Below the pieces are notes generated by a model. The model made no database searches. It had not been told where the DNA came from and saw only the letters and a list, made by a program, of their open reading frames with translations. The position numbers and the translations under genes were made by a program. Of a DNA stretch of 64,000 bases, positions 63,671 to 64,000 are shown piece after piece (the first letter of the stretch is position 1; every line of letters begins with the position of its first letter). The DNA comes from Bombyx mori (Eukaryota; Arthropoda; Insecta; Lepidoptera; Bombycidae), in NCBI RefSeq assembly GCF_030269925.1, contig NC_085124.1, positions 5,766,001 through 5,830,000 on the forward strand, written 5' to 3'.

Positions 63671-64000
63671 TTTTTTTTTTATAATTTGTTGTTTAGATGG
63701 GCGGACGAGCTCACAACCCACCTGGTTGTTAAGTGGTTACTGGAGCCCATAGACATCTACAACGTAAATGCGCCACCCACCTTGAGATATAAGTTCTAAG
63801 GTCTCAGTATAGCTACAACGGCTGCCTCACCCTTCAAACCGAAACGCATTACTGCTTCACGGCAGAAATAGGCAGGGTGGTGGGTTCCTACCCGTGCGGA
63901 CTCACAAGAGGTCCTACCACCAGTAATTACGCAAATTATAATTTTGCGGATTTTGTTTTTATTACACAAATTATTGTTTTACGAAGGAGCTTAAGTGAGC
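63671..64000 (-). mobile_element. Bm1: Bm1 SINE reaching or near window end
   Basis: The body and linker are clear to about 63970 (ttgcggattttgtttttatt). The last 30 bases diverge from other copies, so the head may be lost or lie beyond the window. Confidence 0.85.

Overview
This is animal nuclear DNA from a lepidopteran, most likely a silkmoth of the genus Bombyx. The main reason is a dense scatter of one tRNA-derived SINE that matches the Bm1 family known from Bombyx mori, together with R1-clade and jockey-like LINEs, a BEL/Pao LTR element, a DD37D mariner and short Helitrons. The sequence cannot separate B. mori from B. mandarina. Bacterial features such as operons, ribosome binding sites and CRISPR do not apply. 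All family names below are my own; no database was searched.

Layout. 1-3910: the 3' three quarters of a jockey-like LINE (end of ORF1, whole ORF2, UTR, poly-A). 4.1-16.1 kb: AT-rich DNA with Bm1 SINEs, LINE 3' ends, foldback elements and a nested Helitron cluster (12.2-13.3 kb). 16.1-25.8 kb: the only likely host gene, a two-exon secreted protein whose 8-kb intron holds a 278-bp MITE, Bm1 copies, a dead mariner and a LINE-in-SINE nest. 26-39.4 kb: more SINEs, CR1-like, RTE-like and jockey-like LINE tails, a hAT-type MITE, Helitrons, and a jockey-like copy (37.0-38.6 kb) that itself carries a CR1-like insertion. 40.9-44.6 kb: an R1-clade LINE on the minus strand with complete ORF2. 45.2-50.1 kb: a BEL/Pao element with identical 150-bp LTRs and most of its integrase missing. 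54.9-60.0 kb: a complete jockey-like LINE with both ORFs open and a target-site duplication. 60-64 kb: remnants and SINEs.

How the parts relate. The complete LINE at 54.9-60.0 kb (here 'LINE-A') appears to be the family source of many short 5'-truncated tails in the window, two of which landed inside Bm1 copies. A sister family, 'LINE-B', left the 37-38.6 kb copy and several tails. Bm1 SINEs and the BEL element lack full enzyme sets and would depend on enzymes from other elements. The secreted-protein gene is the only feature that looks like host function; nearly everything else recognised is mobile DNA, much of it datable relative to its neighbours by nesting and by intact target-site duplications.
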